NCBI GenBank assembly: GCA_024654415.1
Contig: JANLHQ010000023.1
Coordinates: 1 to 14,025, forward strand
Direction: 5' to 3'
From: Candidatus Azambacteria bacterium
Lineage (GTDB): Bacteria; Patescibacteriota; Minisyncoccia; GWC2-36-17; WO2-46-25
Length of the DNA: 14,025 nucleotides
Shown: piece by piece, positions 1 to 5,980 of the stretch
How positions within the stretch are numbered: the stretch's first letter is position 1
Layout of the letters: each line of letters starts with the position of its first letter
The notes under the pieces: generated by a model
Told to the model about the DNA's origin: nothing
The model's input: the letters and a program-made list of their open reading frames with translations, nothing else
Database searches by the model: none
Made by a program: the position numbers and the translations under genes

Positions 1-1404
1 CGGCATTTCATCAAGCACTGAGAGGTCGAGATCGCCGTATATTGTAAGGGTAAGTGTTCGAGGGATTGGTGTTGCGGTCATGCTTAAAAAATGGGGTAGG
101 GGAGTATGCGCCGCGGTTGCTGTATCTGTGCTATTTCGTTTTGTGAGCGCGGCTCGCTGCGCAACCCCAAAGCGATGCTGTTCATCAAGTACGGCGAGTG
201 CAATCGCACGAAAGGAAACCGTGTGCGCAATTAATGCATGCGTTCCCACAACAACCTTAAGGCGTCCGGATCGGACCTCTGCGAGAAAATCTGTCTTTTT
301 CATTTTACGCACTGTATCAAGCTCCCCGTCATATATAAGCGCACTGCTTCCAGTGAGTAGACCGACATCGAGATGAAATGGGGTAAACAGTTTTGTAAAA
401 CTTGCGAAGTGTTGCCGTGCAAGTACCTCAGTTGGTGCCATCACCGCGCTTTGCCACCCGTTGTGTGCGGTATTAATAATCGCAATTGCCGCCACCACGG
501 TCTTTCCTGATCCGACGTCTCCTTCTAAAAGACGGTTCATCGGAGTATTTTTTTCCATATCCAGAAGGATTTCCCATGCGGCTTTCCGCTGTGCTTGCGT
601 GAGCTGAAAGGGGAGTCCGTCAACAAACGATTTTACTGTAGTGAGATCAAATGGAATCTGTGTCGCGAGTGAGTGCTTTATCTCTCTACGCGCTTCTCCT
701 ATAAGGAGCTGGGGTACGAACAGTTCCTCAAAAGCGATACGATGTCGTGCCGCGTCCGCTTCTTTTTGTGTGCGTGGAAAATGAATACCCGTTATTGCGT
801 CATGTAAGGAAAGGAGATGTTGGCGTTTTATAATATCGTGGGGGAGTGTTTCTGTGATGTCCGCGATATGTGCAAGTGCATTTTTTACAAGATAGCGAAG
901 CCAGCGTGAAGTGATTCCTGCGGTTTCACTATACACAGGCACGATCCTCCCGGTATGCGTAGTGTGGCTGTCTGCGCCCAGTAGCTCATATGCAGGGTTT
1001 TGCATAGTATATCCACCATGATCGTTCATGGTGATCTTTCCCGATAGACTTATGTGCTTCCCACGAACGAGTGTCCGTGATAAAAAGGGCTGATTGAACC
1101 ATACCACATCGATTGTACTGCCATCATCCGCAACGGTTGCACGCAATAAGTGCATACCTCGCTTCCATGTGCGAACACTTTCCGTACTCTCGATAGTTCC
1201 TTGTATTGTCACCGTTGATCCAGGTGCCGCATCAGCGACATGTATTATATGAGAAAAATCCTCATAGCGCGTAGGTATATGAAATAAGAGATCATGTATA
1301 GTGGTGATCCCAAGTCCTTTTAGTGGTTTAAGAATTGATGTATTCACCCCTTTGAGTCGTTCAATGGGTGTGTTCATCTCTAATGATGGGGTGCGGGATG
1401 CCAT
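1..1404 (-). CDS. recG: ATP-dependent DNA helicase RecG, N-terminal 468 residues (cut by left window edge)
   Basis: RecG is a superfamily 2 double-strand DNA translocase that remodels stalled replication forks and Holliday junctions in the cytoplasm. The open frame runs without a stop from ATG at 1404 to base 1. Visible in the translation: an N-terminal helical part (LLFHIPTRYEDF about 39-50, the usual RecG motif before the wedge), an OB-fold wedge region at about 60-145, Walker A GDVGSGKT at 295-302, motif MAPTEVLARQH at 322-332, the RecG form of motif II, DEQHRFGV, at 407-414, and motif III SMTATPIPRT at 441-450. The second motor domain and the C-terminal TRG motif lie outside the window; RecG is usually about 680-700 residues. 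The start at 1404 fits a -10 box exactly 7 nt upstream, which would make the message leaderless. An internal ATG at 1377 is the alternative. It diverges from the gene at 1462. Confidence 0.97.
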   Translation of the reverse strand, partial: MASRTPSLEMNTPIERLKGVNTSILKPLKGLGITTIHDLLFHIPTRYEDFSHIIHVADAAPGSTVTIQGTIESTESVRTWKRGMHLLRATVADDGSTIDVVWFNQPFLSRTLVRGKHISLSGKITMNDHGGYTMQNPAYELLGADSHTTHTGRIVPVYSETAGITSRWLRYLVKNALAHIADITETLPHDIIKRQHLLSLHDAITGIHFPRTQKEADAARHRIAFEELFVPQLLIGEARREIKHSLATQIPFDLTTVKSFVDGLPFQLTQAQRKAAWEILLDMEKNTPMNRLLEGDVGSGKTVVAAIAIINTAHNGWQSAVMAPTEVLARQHFASFTKLFTPFHLDVGLLTGSSALIYDGELDTVRKMKKTDFLAEVRSGRLKVVVGTHALIAHTVSFRAIALAVLDEQHRFGVAQRAALTKRNSTDTATAAHTPLPHFLSMTATPIPRTLTLTIYGDLDLSVLDEMP

Positions 1405-1407
1405 TGT

Positions 1408-1436
1408 TTCACTATATCACTTTGTTGTGGTATAAT
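1408..1436 (+). promoter_or_regulatory. Probable promoter for the gene at 1462 (TTCACT-17-TATAAT, extended -10)
   Basis: TTCACT at 1408-1413 (4/6 to consensus), a 17-bp spacer and a perfect TATAAT at 1431-1436 preceded by TGG (extended -10). The predicted start at about 1443 leaves an A-rich leader of about 19 nt with no Shine-Dalgarno before ATG 1462. Confidence 0.6.
1411..1416 (-). promoter_or_regulatory. Probable recG -10 box (extended, TGATATAGT)
   Basis: On the minus strand TATAGT is preceded by TGA, giving an extended -10 (TGnTATAGT). Its last base lies 7 nt before the A of the recG ATG at 1404, so transcription would start at or next to the start codon. No good -35 is seen (TTTATT at 17 bp). 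It overlaps the promoter of the divergent gene. Confidence 0.45.
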
Positions 1437-1461
1437 AAACGATAGAAAAAATAAAATACAC

Positions 1462-1974
1462 ATGGAGCATTTACATAAGAAACAAATCATCGGTATTATA
1501 GTGTTTGGAGTCGTTGTTATAGCGCTTGGCTTTCTTGTAAGCGCCATCCTAAAGCAGAGAAAGGCTGAGCAACCCTCAGGGCAACCGGCGACCGAACAAG
1601 AACAACAAACAGCAACCGCAAAACTTCTTGCAACTGATCCTGCAGACCCGTCACACATCAACAATATTAAATATATCCGAGAAGGGTTAGAAAAGTATTA
1701 CAACGATAAGAAAATGTATCCCAAGAATCTTGATGAGCTCGTACCAACGTATGCGCGCATTTTACCAAAATACTCATCATCAAGGGATTATTTTTATGCA
1801 TATTATCCAGAGGCAAAACCAACGGCGTATCATATCGGCACATTACTGGGCGGCAGAAACCAAGCGTCGCCACAAGCATTTGCAACAGATGCAGATCTTA
1901 ATTCTGAGAAGGCTGGTTATATTGGAGGATTTAATGGCGCAGACCCTATCTACGACATAAAGGGCGGGAAATAA
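1462..1974 (+). CDS. Membrane-anchored pseudopilin-G-like protein
   Basis: The 170-residue protein has a short basic N-terminus (MEHLHKK), one membrane helix at about 9-30, a Gln/Glu/Thr-rich linker at about 33-55, and an extracytoplasmic domain. The segment INNIKYIREGLEKYYNDKK followed by YPKNLDELVPTY (about 66-97) matches the helix-then-YP pattern of type II secretion pseudopilin G C-terminal domains, as does the late YIGGFNGADPIYDIKGG stretch. The canonical prepilin leader (G-F-x-x-x-E after a basic leader) is absent: there is no Glu at +5 and no processing site. It is therefore probably a permanently anchored protein that uses the pseudopilin fold, not a pilus subunit. Function unknown. 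It is transcribed alone, divergent from recG and convergent with the gene at 2134-2658. Confidence 0.85.
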   Translation: MEHLHKKQIIGIIVFGVVVIALGFLVSAILKQRKAEQPSGQPATEQEQQTATAKLLATDPADPSHINNIKYIREGLEKYYNDKKMYPKNLDELVPTYARILPKYSSSRDYFYAYYPEAKPTAYHIGTLLGGRNQASPQAFATDADLNSEKAGYIGGFNGADPIYDIKGGK

Positions 1975-2022
1975 CCATATTTTTCATTTTTTACAAAGGG
2001 GAGTGGTAATCAGTACCATACA

Positions 2023-2066
2023 ATACCATAGCGTCGCAAAAGATATATTGTGCGACGCTATGGTAT
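2023..2066. repeat. Perfect 16-bp inverted repeat (hairpin) between convergent genes
   Basis: The left arm 2023-2038 (ATACCATAGCGTCGCA) and right arm 2051-2066 are exact reverse complements, separated by a 12-nt A/T-rich loop. The hairpin is too long and perfect to be chance. It lies between the ends of two converging genes (1974 and 2134), which suggests a bidirectional transcription barrier or an mRNA 3'-end stabiliser. Neither strand has a proper T-run right after the stem, so it is not a textbook intrinsic terminator. Confidence 0.8.
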
Positions 2067-2102
2067 CTAAAAGAAGACGGGCCTTTATACGCCTCCCTTC
2101 TT
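2067..2102 (-). terminator. Possible intrinsic terminator of the 2134-2658 gene
   Basis: Read on the minus strand, AAGAAG pairs with CTTCTT and an inner GGC pairs with GCC across a small internal loop. The stem is followed by a short TTTT. It lies about 30 nt after the stop codon of the minus-strand gene and just before the 16-bp hairpin. The short T-run makes it weak. Confidence 0.4.
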
Positions 2103-2133
2103 CTTAAGGCGCTCTGTAGTGCCTCAGGAGCGA

Positions 2134-2658
2134 TTATTTCTGGTTCTTGATAATATCTAACGCACGCTGATATGCGTCCTGCGTAATACGTAGTACTCCC
2201 TGTAGCGGTTCTTTCACGGGCGTTGGCGCTTTTTCAAGTATCTGTAGTAATGATTCTTGTTGTTTAGCCACAACATCACTTGCTTTTTGTGCAAGTGCTT
2301 TTGCTTGAGCGTCAGCGGCGTCCGCCGCCTTTTGCTTTAAGCTCGCGATCACATCATCAGCAAGCTTGGTATACCCAGCTTTTACTTTCTCAACATTCTT
2401 TTGACTCATTTTCTGCAGGCGCTCGAGATCGGAAAGCTCATCGAGGCGTTCCTGCATCAGGGTGAGCTTGAGTTCTATCTTTTTTGATTCATCCCGTGTA
2501 AGGATATTCAAGTCAATCCATTCTGCCGTCGTATCGAGAAAATACGCTATGCTGTCTGGGCCAACACCACCAGTGGCTGTATTGTCCCCGACTATATATG
2601 CGGTACCAATAAAAAACGCCGCGAATATCGCAATCCCTAATAGTAATTGTTTTATCAT
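2134..2658 (-). CDS. Exported helical protein, DUF5667-like
   Basis: The 174-residue protein starts with a basic residue and a hydrophobic segment (about 3-23), either a signal peptide or an anchor. The mature part is almost wholly helical and rich in Lys, Glu, Ala and Gln. The stretch PDSIAYFLDTTAEWIDLN (about 34-51), followed by TRDESKKIELKLTLMQERLDEL (54-75), matches the pattern of DUF5667 domains, which are common in CPR bacteria: a Pro-Asp-Ser start, then charged helices with an E-R-L-x-E-L ending. An Ala/Lys/Asp-rich coiled-coil-like middle at about 85-130 and a final amphipathic helix follow. No catalytic residues or cysteines are visible. It probably acts as a periplasmic or envelope structural protein; the actual role is unknown. 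It is divergent from the CNNM gene at 2776. ATG 2658 has no Shine-Dalgarno but has a -10 box 7 nt upstream. Confidence 0.85.
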   Translation of the reverse strand: MIKQLLLGIAIFAAFFIGTAYIVGDNTATGGVGPDSIAYFLDTTAEWIDLNILTRDESKKIELKLTLMQERLDELSDLERLQKMSQKNVEKVKAGYTKLADDVIASLKQKAADAADAQAKALAQKASDVVAKQQESLLQILEKAPTPVKEPLQGVLRITQDAYQRALDIIKNQK

Positions 2659-2664
2659 ATAATA

Positions 2665-2670
2665 CTTATA
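2665..2670 (-). promoter_or_regulatory. Possible -10 box (TATAAG) for the 2134-2658 gene
   Basis: TATAAG on the minus strand ends 7 nt before the A of ATG 2658. An overlapping TGGTATTAT (extended -10 form) ends 10 nt before it. No convincing -35. If used, the message is leaderless or nearly so. Confidence 0.35.
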
Positions 2671-2730
2671 ATACCATACCTAAGGAAAACGCAGTATTGT
2701 GCATACAAAAAGAAGTACCACTCTCCCCTA

Positions 2731-2761
2731 TTGCCCTGCGAGATTTTTTAGTATATATGAT
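2731..2761 (+). promoter_or_regulatory. Possible promoter for the CNNM gene at 2776
   Basis: TTGCCC at 2731-2736, then TATATG at 2754-2759 (17-bp spacing) or the better TATGAT at 2756-2761 (19-bp spacing). The leader would be only a few nt before ATG 2776, with no Shine-Dalgarno. Confidence 0.35.
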
Positions 2762-2775
2762 ACACTAAATACATT

Positions 2776-3759
2776 ATGGAAATTATTTTATTTGGGCTAT
2801 TGATCGCTTTATCTGCATTTTTCTCAGCGTCTGAAACGGCGTTTTTTAGTTTACGTATGAGCAGGATACGGATCATGCGAAAAAGAAAACGGAAAAACGC
2901 CGCCATTATTCAAAAGCTGAAGTCGCGGCCACAGCGCCTGCTTATAACCATTCTTATTGGAAATAATGCCGTAAACCTCTTTACTGCGTCATACGCCACG
3001 GTGATTGCGTCGCAATACTTTGGGTCAGCCGCACTTGGTATTGCAACGGGCGTTGTAACACTTTTTATACTCATTGGCGGTGAGATAATCCCTAAATCGT
3101 TTGCATACAGCCATAATGAACGGGTTGCTATCACGCTCGCGTGGCCGATATATCTTTTAGATATCATTTTTTCACCGCTTTCATTTTTTCTTCTGAAGCT
3201 AAGTACTTTTATGAATAAAGCTTTTATTACGAAACAAGCGGTCGGCATCACGGAAGAAGAAATCATGGTTATGGCGCGCATGGGTGTTGAAAGTGGCGCA
3301 ATAGAGTATCGTGAGCACGAAATGATAGAGAACGTTTTTAAATTTGATGATGTTTCGGTCGGAGAAATAATGACGCCACGGTATAAAATAGATATGGTAA
3401 ACGGGACGACCCCGGTAGAGCAGATTGCGCACTTCATTTCTCACTCAGGGTTTTCTCGATTCCCCGTCTATGGTGATAACGATACGGATAAAATAATTGG
3501 TTACATCCATGTGAATCAAATCATGAAGGTACTTAATTCCGATAAGAGGGACGAGCCCGTTCAAGAATTCATCTCCCCTGTCGATGCGGTACCTGAAGCG
3601 ATGAAAATTGAAAGGCTCTTCCGGCTTATGAATAAAAATAATGTGCACATGTACCTTGTGCACAGCGATGAGGATCCCGATGATGTCATCGGGCTAGTCA
3701 CCATGGAGGACATTCTAGAGCAGATCGTAGGAGAAATAGAGGACGAGACAGATAAGTAG
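2776..3759 (+). CDS. CNNM/DUF21 membrane domain plus CBS pair protein (CorB/HlyC-related), without CorC domain
   Basis: A 327-residue inner-membrane protein of the CNNM family, whose members take part in Mg2+ (or Na+/Mg2+) transport and are gated by nucleotide-binding CBS domains. The DUF21 part (about 1-150) has hydrophobic segments near 1-24, 55-78, 86-108 and 118-145 and shows the family signatures SASETAFFSL (17-26), IGNNAVN (61-67) and GGEIIPKS (101-108). A CBS pair follows at about 195-316: EIMTPR at 197-202, HSGFSRFPVY at 223-232, IIGYIHVNQIM at 240-250, and the closing GLVTMEDILEQIVGEIEDE at 306-324. The protein ends there, so the C-terminal CorC_HlyC domain (about 80 residues in many relatives) is missing. 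The stop is clean and the CBS ending is canonical, so this is a natural short form rather than a truncation. It is transcribed alone. The substrate is inferred from the family only. Confidence 0.93.
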   Translation: MEIILFGLLIALSAFFSASETAFFSLRMSRIRIMRKRKRKNAAIIQKLKSRPQRLLITILIGNNAVNLFTASYATVIASQYFGSAALGIATGVVTLFILIGGEIIPKSFAYSHNERVAITLAWPIYLLDIIFSPLSFFLLKLSTFMNKAFITKQAVGITEEEIMVMARMGVESGAIEYREHEMIENVFKFDDVSVGEIMTPRYKIDMVNGTTPVEQIAHFISHSGFSRFPVYGDNDTDKIIGYIHVNQIMKVLNSDKRDEPVQEFISPVDAVPEAMKIERLFRLMNKNNVHMYLVHSDEDPDDVIGLVTMEDILEQIVGEIEDETDK

Positions 3760-3777
3760 GAAAAATACACGCCGAAT

Positions 3778-3814
3778 AAAAAAAACCGCCGTTCGCTTTT
3801 AGCTACTAGGCGGT
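3778..3814 (-). terminator. Intrinsic terminator of the 3823-4125 gene
   Basis: On the minus strand ACCGCC and GGCGGT form the stem, with GCT/AGC able to pair inside the loop, followed by a run of seven to eight T. It begins 8 nt after the stop codon at 3823. The same stem may also stop the converging CNNM transcript, though that side has only a broken T-run. Confidence 0.8.
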
Positions 3815-3822
3815 CTTGTTCT

Positions 3823-4125
3823 TCATCCACAGGCACATCCGCAGAAATACTCCTTGCACTTATCACACCATCTGCATTGGTTTCTTCTGATGATATTTCC
3901 TCCACACTCAGAATGGGTCCCAACCACCCTTTTTTTGTTTTTATCGAAATGTTTCTCTTGTAATTTCTTCAGGGCGCGAAGAACGTCCGTGTCGAAATCC
4001 GATTCGCCCTGCTTGTCCTCGGATAAAACAGCGAGATAGTATGTGATGAGTGCGGAGATCCTATCTTCCCGCGTAGCATCGTCGCCAACACGCTCAATCT
4101 GAATCACACCTTCATCCTGTGGCAT
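3823..4125 (-). CDS. Small Cys-rich (zinc-ribbon-like) protein of unknown function
   Basis: The 100-residue protein has an acidic, probably helical N-terminal half (about 1-60, including REDRISALITYYLAVLSEDK) and a basic linker DKNKKRVV. The C-terminus is dense in cysteine: H71, C74, C84, C87, C90, C95, C97 and C99 (HSECGG, then CRWCDKC, then FCGCACG). Such spacing suggests one or two bound zinc ions or another metal centre. There is no signal peptide or membrane segment, so it is probably cytoplasmic. I do not recognise the family. ATG 4125 is fixed by a consensus AGGAGG four bases upstream, a rarity in this window, and the gene has its own likely promoter and a strong terminator. It is therefore a stand-alone transcription unit downstream of the protease cluster. 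Confidence 0.85.
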   Translation of the reverse strand: MPQDEGVIQIERVGDDATREDRISALITYYLAVLSEDKQGESDFDTDVLRALKKLQEKHFDKNKKRVVGTHSECGGNIIRRNQCRWCDKCKEYFCGCACG

Positions 4126-4129
4126 AACT

Positions 4130-4135
4130 CCTCCT
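4130..4135 (-). promoter_or_regulatory. Consensus ribosome binding site AGGAGG
   Basis: A perfect AGGAGG (AAGGAGG with the flanking base) on the minus strand lies four bases before ATG 4125. It decides that start. Most other genes here lack any Shine-Dalgarno. Confidence 0.85.
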
Positions 4136-4175
4136 TTTTGATTTATTGTTAAGTTGCGTTTCGAAAAATAAGCGG

Positions 4176-4181
4176 ATTATA
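4176..4181 (-). promoter_or_regulatory. Possible -10 box TATAAT for the Cys-rich gene
   Basis: A perfect TATAAT on the minus strand. The predicted start at about 4169 gives a leader of about 44 nt that carries the AGGAGG site. No good -35 at 16-18 bp, so the call rests on the -10 and the position. Confidence 0.4.
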
Positions 4182-4249
4182 GGCACCCTTTTACCAAACG
4201 TAGCATAATGGTAGTTGCTTGTATAGACGTTATCTTGTAATTACTAGGC

Positions 4250-4281
4250 GTCAGATTTCGTGCGCCTCTGTGGATTGAAAC
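4250..4281 (+). repeat. Solitary 32-nt element resembling a type I CRISPR repeat
   Basis: The element starts GTCAGA and ends CTCTGTGGATTGAAAC. The 3' GTGGATTGAAAC, the 5' GTC and the 32-nt length match the general form of type I-C-like repeats. CAGA (positions 3-6) and TCTG (18-21) can pair at the place where such repeats have their stem, but the inner stem is not complementary, as in a degenerate repeat. No second copy appears 30-45 nt to either side, none elsewhere in the window, and no cas genes are present. It lies in the 166-nt gap 4126-4291. It may be a remnant or solitary repeat, or chance. Confidence 0.3.
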
Positions 4282-4291
4282 GATAGGGTTA

Positions 4292-5248
4292 TTATTTAAT
4301 TCCGCAACGGGTTTTAAGCGCAAAAAGATCATTTGATGTAACAGTGCTGTTATCGCCTTGATTAAGCCGATACATAATTGCTTCTGGGTCATCAAGATGC
4401 GCAAGGGAAAGGGCATGCCCTAATTCATGCGCCAATACTCGGACCAGCTTCTCATAGGAATCATATTGGAATATAGAGATATCCCCGCCTTCCCCGTGGT
4501 TTTCATACGATCCCTGGGTGAATTCACCATTAAAAGACCCTCCTATCTCATTGTAACGAGTAACACTAAGATTAAGCGTTTTTGCCAAATCGTTTAAAGC
4601 TCTCGCAAGCATATTAACACCCTCTACTTCTTTCTGTAAATCAGCCTGCATTGCATTAAGAGTTGCCGCCTCGTGTTCAAGAAAATCTCCCTCTGCGTTT
4701 AAACGAGCATACTCTTCTTTGGAAATATTTTTCTGTCGATTTCTCCTAGTCGCACTCCTCGCATCGTTTTCATATATCTTTTTTCGCGCCTCAAAAGCCG
4801 CAACTTGGGATTCAAATACTTCCGTATCGAGCTCAAACCGTGAAAGCTTCAATTCGTAGCTGTTTTCAAGTTCCGTATAGGAGGTTTTATTTTGATCTAC
4901 GGTGAGTCCTAATTTTTGCAATACTTGTGTTGTATCTTGGCGATAATCATAGACTAAATTGATCAGCACATCTCCATCTGAAACATAGGAAAAAAGTTCT
5001 TTATTGATTGGTTTTTCCCAAATCGCTTCCGCATCTTTTACCGCTCTTAAAAAATCTTCTTTAGATATCCCGAACCGCGTATCAAATGTGCCTACTGAAT
5101 AGGTAATGGGAGTCGTGCACGGCAGAAAATATTCGCTTGAAGATTCCCACTGTGTTCTCAGTGGTTCGCGGAGCACAAAACCAAGTATCGGGAGTCCCAG
5201 AAAAAGGATGGCTATGAATATATATTTTTGTAATGACCTTTTACTCAT
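4292..5248 (-). CDS. Membrane-anchored matrixin-like (M10-type metzincin) zinc protease with coiled-coil insert
   Basis: A 318-residue exported protein with an N-terminal hydrophobic segment at about 8-26. The zinc-binding HELGHALSLAH at 274-284 is the metzincin HExxHxxxxxH pattern, with catalytic Glu275. PEAIMY follows, with Met292 placed as a Met-turn. The start of a matrixin domain is seen at about 48-101: ITYSVGTFDTRFGISKEDF, an A..W helix, then DVLINLVYD as the edge strand. Between these parts lie about 125 residues (102-228) of charged heptad-like helix, so the catalytic domain seems split by a coiled-coil hairpin. C44 and C315 may form a disulfide. The start is ATG 5248. An in-frame TTG at 5308 would overlap the upstream gene and spoil the signal sequence. 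It is the last gene of a four-gene minus-strand cluster, 29 nt after the Gmad2 gene. Substrate unknown. Confidence 0.88.
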   Translation of the reverse strand: MSKRSLQKYIFIAILFLGLPILGFVLREPLRTQWESSSEYFLPCTTPITYSVGTFDTRFGISKEDFLRAVKDAEAIWEKPINKELFSYVSDGDVLINLVYDYRQDTTQVLQKLGLTVDQNKTSYTELENSYELKLSRFELDTEVFESQVAAFEARKKIYENDARSATRRNRQKNISKEEYARLNAEGDFLEHEAATLNAMQADLQKEVEGVNMLARALNDLAKTLNLSVTRYNEIGGSFNGEFTQGSYENHGEGGDISIFQYDSYEKLVRVLAHELGHALSLAHLDDPEAIMYRLNQGDNSTVTSNDLFALKTRCGIK

Positions 5249-5277
5249 GGTATGGGTCCGGGGACAATCATATTTAT

Positions 5278-5934
5278 TCAATGGGTTGAGCAGTTTGCAA
5301 ATTCGCAATTCGGACCGGTACGCCCGACAGCAGAGCCATCAGGGCAAAGCTTCGCTTCTTGAGTACAGACTATAGTAGTGGGCTTTGTTTCCCCGGCAAG
5401 TATTACCGGGACCTCAAGCGCGTCATCATGCTCGGGTAGGCCTGATGGATTATCTTTGTGTAATATCAGCGTCGCTTTGTTTCCAGACGTGTTTTCCTCC
5501 GTTGTAAACATGAGAGTTGCTTCAAATGGCACAAACTCTGAAGTCATCCACTCGTCTTTTGCGGTAGCGATGCCCTGCGCGATAACTTCTTCGTTCAAGT
5601 TAGTAAGAACAACGGGAAAACTCGCCTCAAAAAACCAAAAACCGCGCGCTTCTCCCGTGATGATGAGTGGACTCTGTACTATTTGATTTGGACGAGGAGT
5701 ATTGAGACGAATAAGATCAGTTTTTTCAAGCTCATTGCCGATGTACTCAATAAATGTTTTAGTTTCATGTTGGCACTGGCGCGGATAGCTCTCCATCGCG
5801 GGGTTTCCTGCGGTAACACATTCCTCAAAATTTGTTATTACAAATATCGGTGTTTCTTTTTGCGTAAACTTCAACGCTATACCAAGCACAGTAATGACTA
5901 AAACAACAATGATTATTGGAAGTGCTTTTTTCAT
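5278..5934 (-). CDS. Membrane-anchored Gmad2-domain protein with flanking Cys motifs
   Basis: The 218-residue protein has an N-terminal membrane helix at about 4-22 (MKKALPIIIVVLVITVLGIA). A short motif ECVTAGNPAMESYPRQC (38-54) carries one Cys pair. A Gmad2-like immunoglobulin-fold domain spans about 75-180: LIRLNTPRPNQIVQSPLIIT, then GFWFFEASFPVVL, and ATLMF before a final strand EVPVILA. The C-terminal motif has C190, C197, C210 and C215 (CTQEAKLCPDG, then VGRTGPNCEF). Gmad2 is known from spore-germination and envelope proteins. The two Cys motifs recur in many exported CPR proteins and are probably disulfide-bonded. It is likely an extracytoplasmic binding or adaptor protein with no visible enzyme residues. 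It lies 46 nt after the S41 protease gene and 29 nt before the matrixin gene, so it is probably co-transcribed with both. No Shine-Dalgarno precedes ATG 5934. Confidence 0.88.
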   Translation of the reverse strand: MKKALPIIIVVLVITVLGIALKFTQKETPIFVITNFEECVTAGNPAMESYPRQCQHETKTFIEYIGNELEKTDLIRLNTPRPNQIVQSPLIITGEARGFWFFEASFPVVLTNLNEEVIAQGIATAKDEWMTSEFVPFEATLMFTTEENTSGNKATLILHKDNPSGLPEHDDALEVPVILAGETKPTTIVCTQEAKLCPDGSAVGRTGPNCEFANCSTH

Positions 5935-5980
5935 AGGTTTGAGTATTAACTTACCCTAGACGATATAACACGCTCCCCCT

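Noticed and set aside
80..376. Plus-strand open frame of 98 codons
   Set aside because: It is antisense to recG, which has all helicase motifs in the opposite frame, and the translation is low-quality Ser/Arg/Cys-rich sequence.
2910..3437. Minus-strand open frame of 175 codons
   Set aside because: It lies fully antisense to the CNNM gene, whose membrane and CBS motifs are unmistakable.
4193..4220. A tRNA D-arm-like string (TAGCATAATGGTAGTTGC)
   Set aside because: No matching acceptor stem, no anticodon arm of the right size and no TTC-type T-arm follow at the correct spacing. It is probably chance, at most a trace of a decayed tRNA.
4246..4267. AGGCG/CGCCT hairpin as terminator for the matrixin gene
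   Set aside because: Only five pairs with a 12-nt loop and no T-run on the minus strand. No good terminator is seen after 4292.
5249..5308. N-terminal extension of the matrixin-like protein from TTG 5308
   Set aside because: It would overlap the upstream Gmad2 gene, uses TTG, and puts 20 polar, Cys-containing residues in front of a clear signal sequence beginning at ATG 5248.
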